Below, one piece after another: positions 25,920-26,524 of a DNA stretch of 26,524 nucleotides. The DNA is from Chromera velia (taxonomy: Eukaryota > Sar > Chromeraceae). The position numbers and the translations under genes are program-made. Within the stretch, counting starts at the first letter, position 1; the number at the start of each line of letters is the position of its first letter. The notes beneath the pieces are model-generated. The model saw nothing but the letters and a program-made list of their open reading frames with translations. It made no database searches and was not told the origin of the DNA. The stretch covers positions 32,903 through 59,426 of the forward strand of contig JAHBMJ010005951.1 of the NCBI GenBank assembly GCA_018398765.1, read 5' to 3'.

Positions 25920-26501
25920 CAAACAGATCATGCATATAGTTCCCATCAAGCTGAACCGACTCTATAGAACCGACTGTCAATCATGTGAACTTCAAGTTGT
26001 TGAATGCACTAGTGAATGCATATTAAACCGGCTTTGACCGTTTCAATTCATTCATTCATAACATTTCTTTTCTCTGTGTGGACTTAAGATTTTGTCTACG
26101 ATTTTGTATTGTAATTATACCTAGAATTACACTTAATTGTAAGCTGACTCCCCTGGCTGACTCGGAGTTATAGCACTGCATCATCAAGTGCCATCAACTA
26201 GATCATCAATCTGTAAATCAGCTAGTCTGCATCTAGGTCTGCATATACTAATAGACGATAATGGTGTATATATGATCGCAGACAGGGTTGTTATAATCAC
26301 AGGCGGGATTTACCACGTGTTTCGGCATTTCGGTGCTTTTTCTAGTGCTTTTTATAGGATTACATTGTGTTCGGGCCCAAAGCTCTAGACCTGCATACCA
26401 GTTGTCTGACGTCCGTCTTGCATCATGCATCTATGCACATTACTCCACTCTATGCGTGTATCAGATCTTTACCCCAATAGAATCCACGGGGGATCGGGCT
26501 T
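25920..26501. other. 3' flank, no gene seen
   Basis: AT-rich sequence after the Med17-like stop codon, with short direct and inverted repeats such as TTCATTCATTCAT near 26048 and AATTA blocks near 26113-26137. It should contain the 3' untranslated region and polyadenylation site, but no exact AATAAA was found. Short open frames on both strands show no protein character. Confidence 0.5.
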
Positions 26502-26524
26502 CCCCCCCCCCCCCCCCCCCCCCC
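26502..26524. repeat. Poly-C run at the end of the window
   Basis: Twenty-three consecutive C at the very end. It may be a real homopolymer or, more likely given its terminal position, a contig-end or gap artefact. Confidence 0.8.

Noticed and set aside
1-26524. tRNA, rRNA, transposon or viral genes
   Set aside because: No cloverleaf with a TTC-A arm, rRNA core, transposase, reverse transcriptase or terminal repeats were noticed on either strand.

Overview
The window is eukaryotic nuclear DNA and carries two divergently arranged genes. The evidence is spliceosomal introns (GT-AG, one probable GC-AG), abundant microsatellites and no bacterial gene layout. Intron style, base composition by eye and gene content fit a protist alga of the alveolate group, most likely a chromerid such as Chromera velia. 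That assignment is inference; nothing in the sequence proves the species. A dinoflagellate is less likely because nearly all donors are GT.

Positions 1 to about 22750 (minus strand) hold one very large gene broken into about 44 exons. Exons joined by eye from 22014 down to 290 give 42 exons whose phases all agree and a stop-free frame of exactly 3,224 codons (9,672 nt). Two further tentative 5' exons lie at 22287-22747. The 3' end is beyond position 1, where the acceptor of the next exon sits exactly on the window edge. The C-terminal third carries the hallmarks of the DUF3638/DUF3645 family of giant P-loop (helicase-like) proteins: Walker A GGGKT, a DEID box, a VPYSA...P...SEF block, a GYSGT block and a YYDHRHITGVD block. 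The N-terminal 2,400 residues are mostly unrecognised.

Positions 22748-23951 are the shared upstream region. It is AT-rich in the middle, has clustered TGCATGCA palindromes, and carries two copies of a 15-nt GC-rich element, each inside a short inverted repeat.

Positions 23952-25919 (plus strand) hold an intronless 655-residue gene. Its length and several sequence blocks resemble Mediator subunit 17 (Med17), a head-module core subunit of the RNA polymerase II Mediator complex. Positions 25920-26501 are AT-rich 3' flank with no gene seen, and the window ends in a run of 23 C.

Introns of the big gene are about 60-490 nt and are filled with CAGA, CAGG, CAAT, GA and CA repeats. These are purine or A/G-rich on the plus strand, so they read as pyrimidine-rich tracts on the gene's sense strand. 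No RNA genes, transposons, CRISPR arrays or prokaryotic features were seen.
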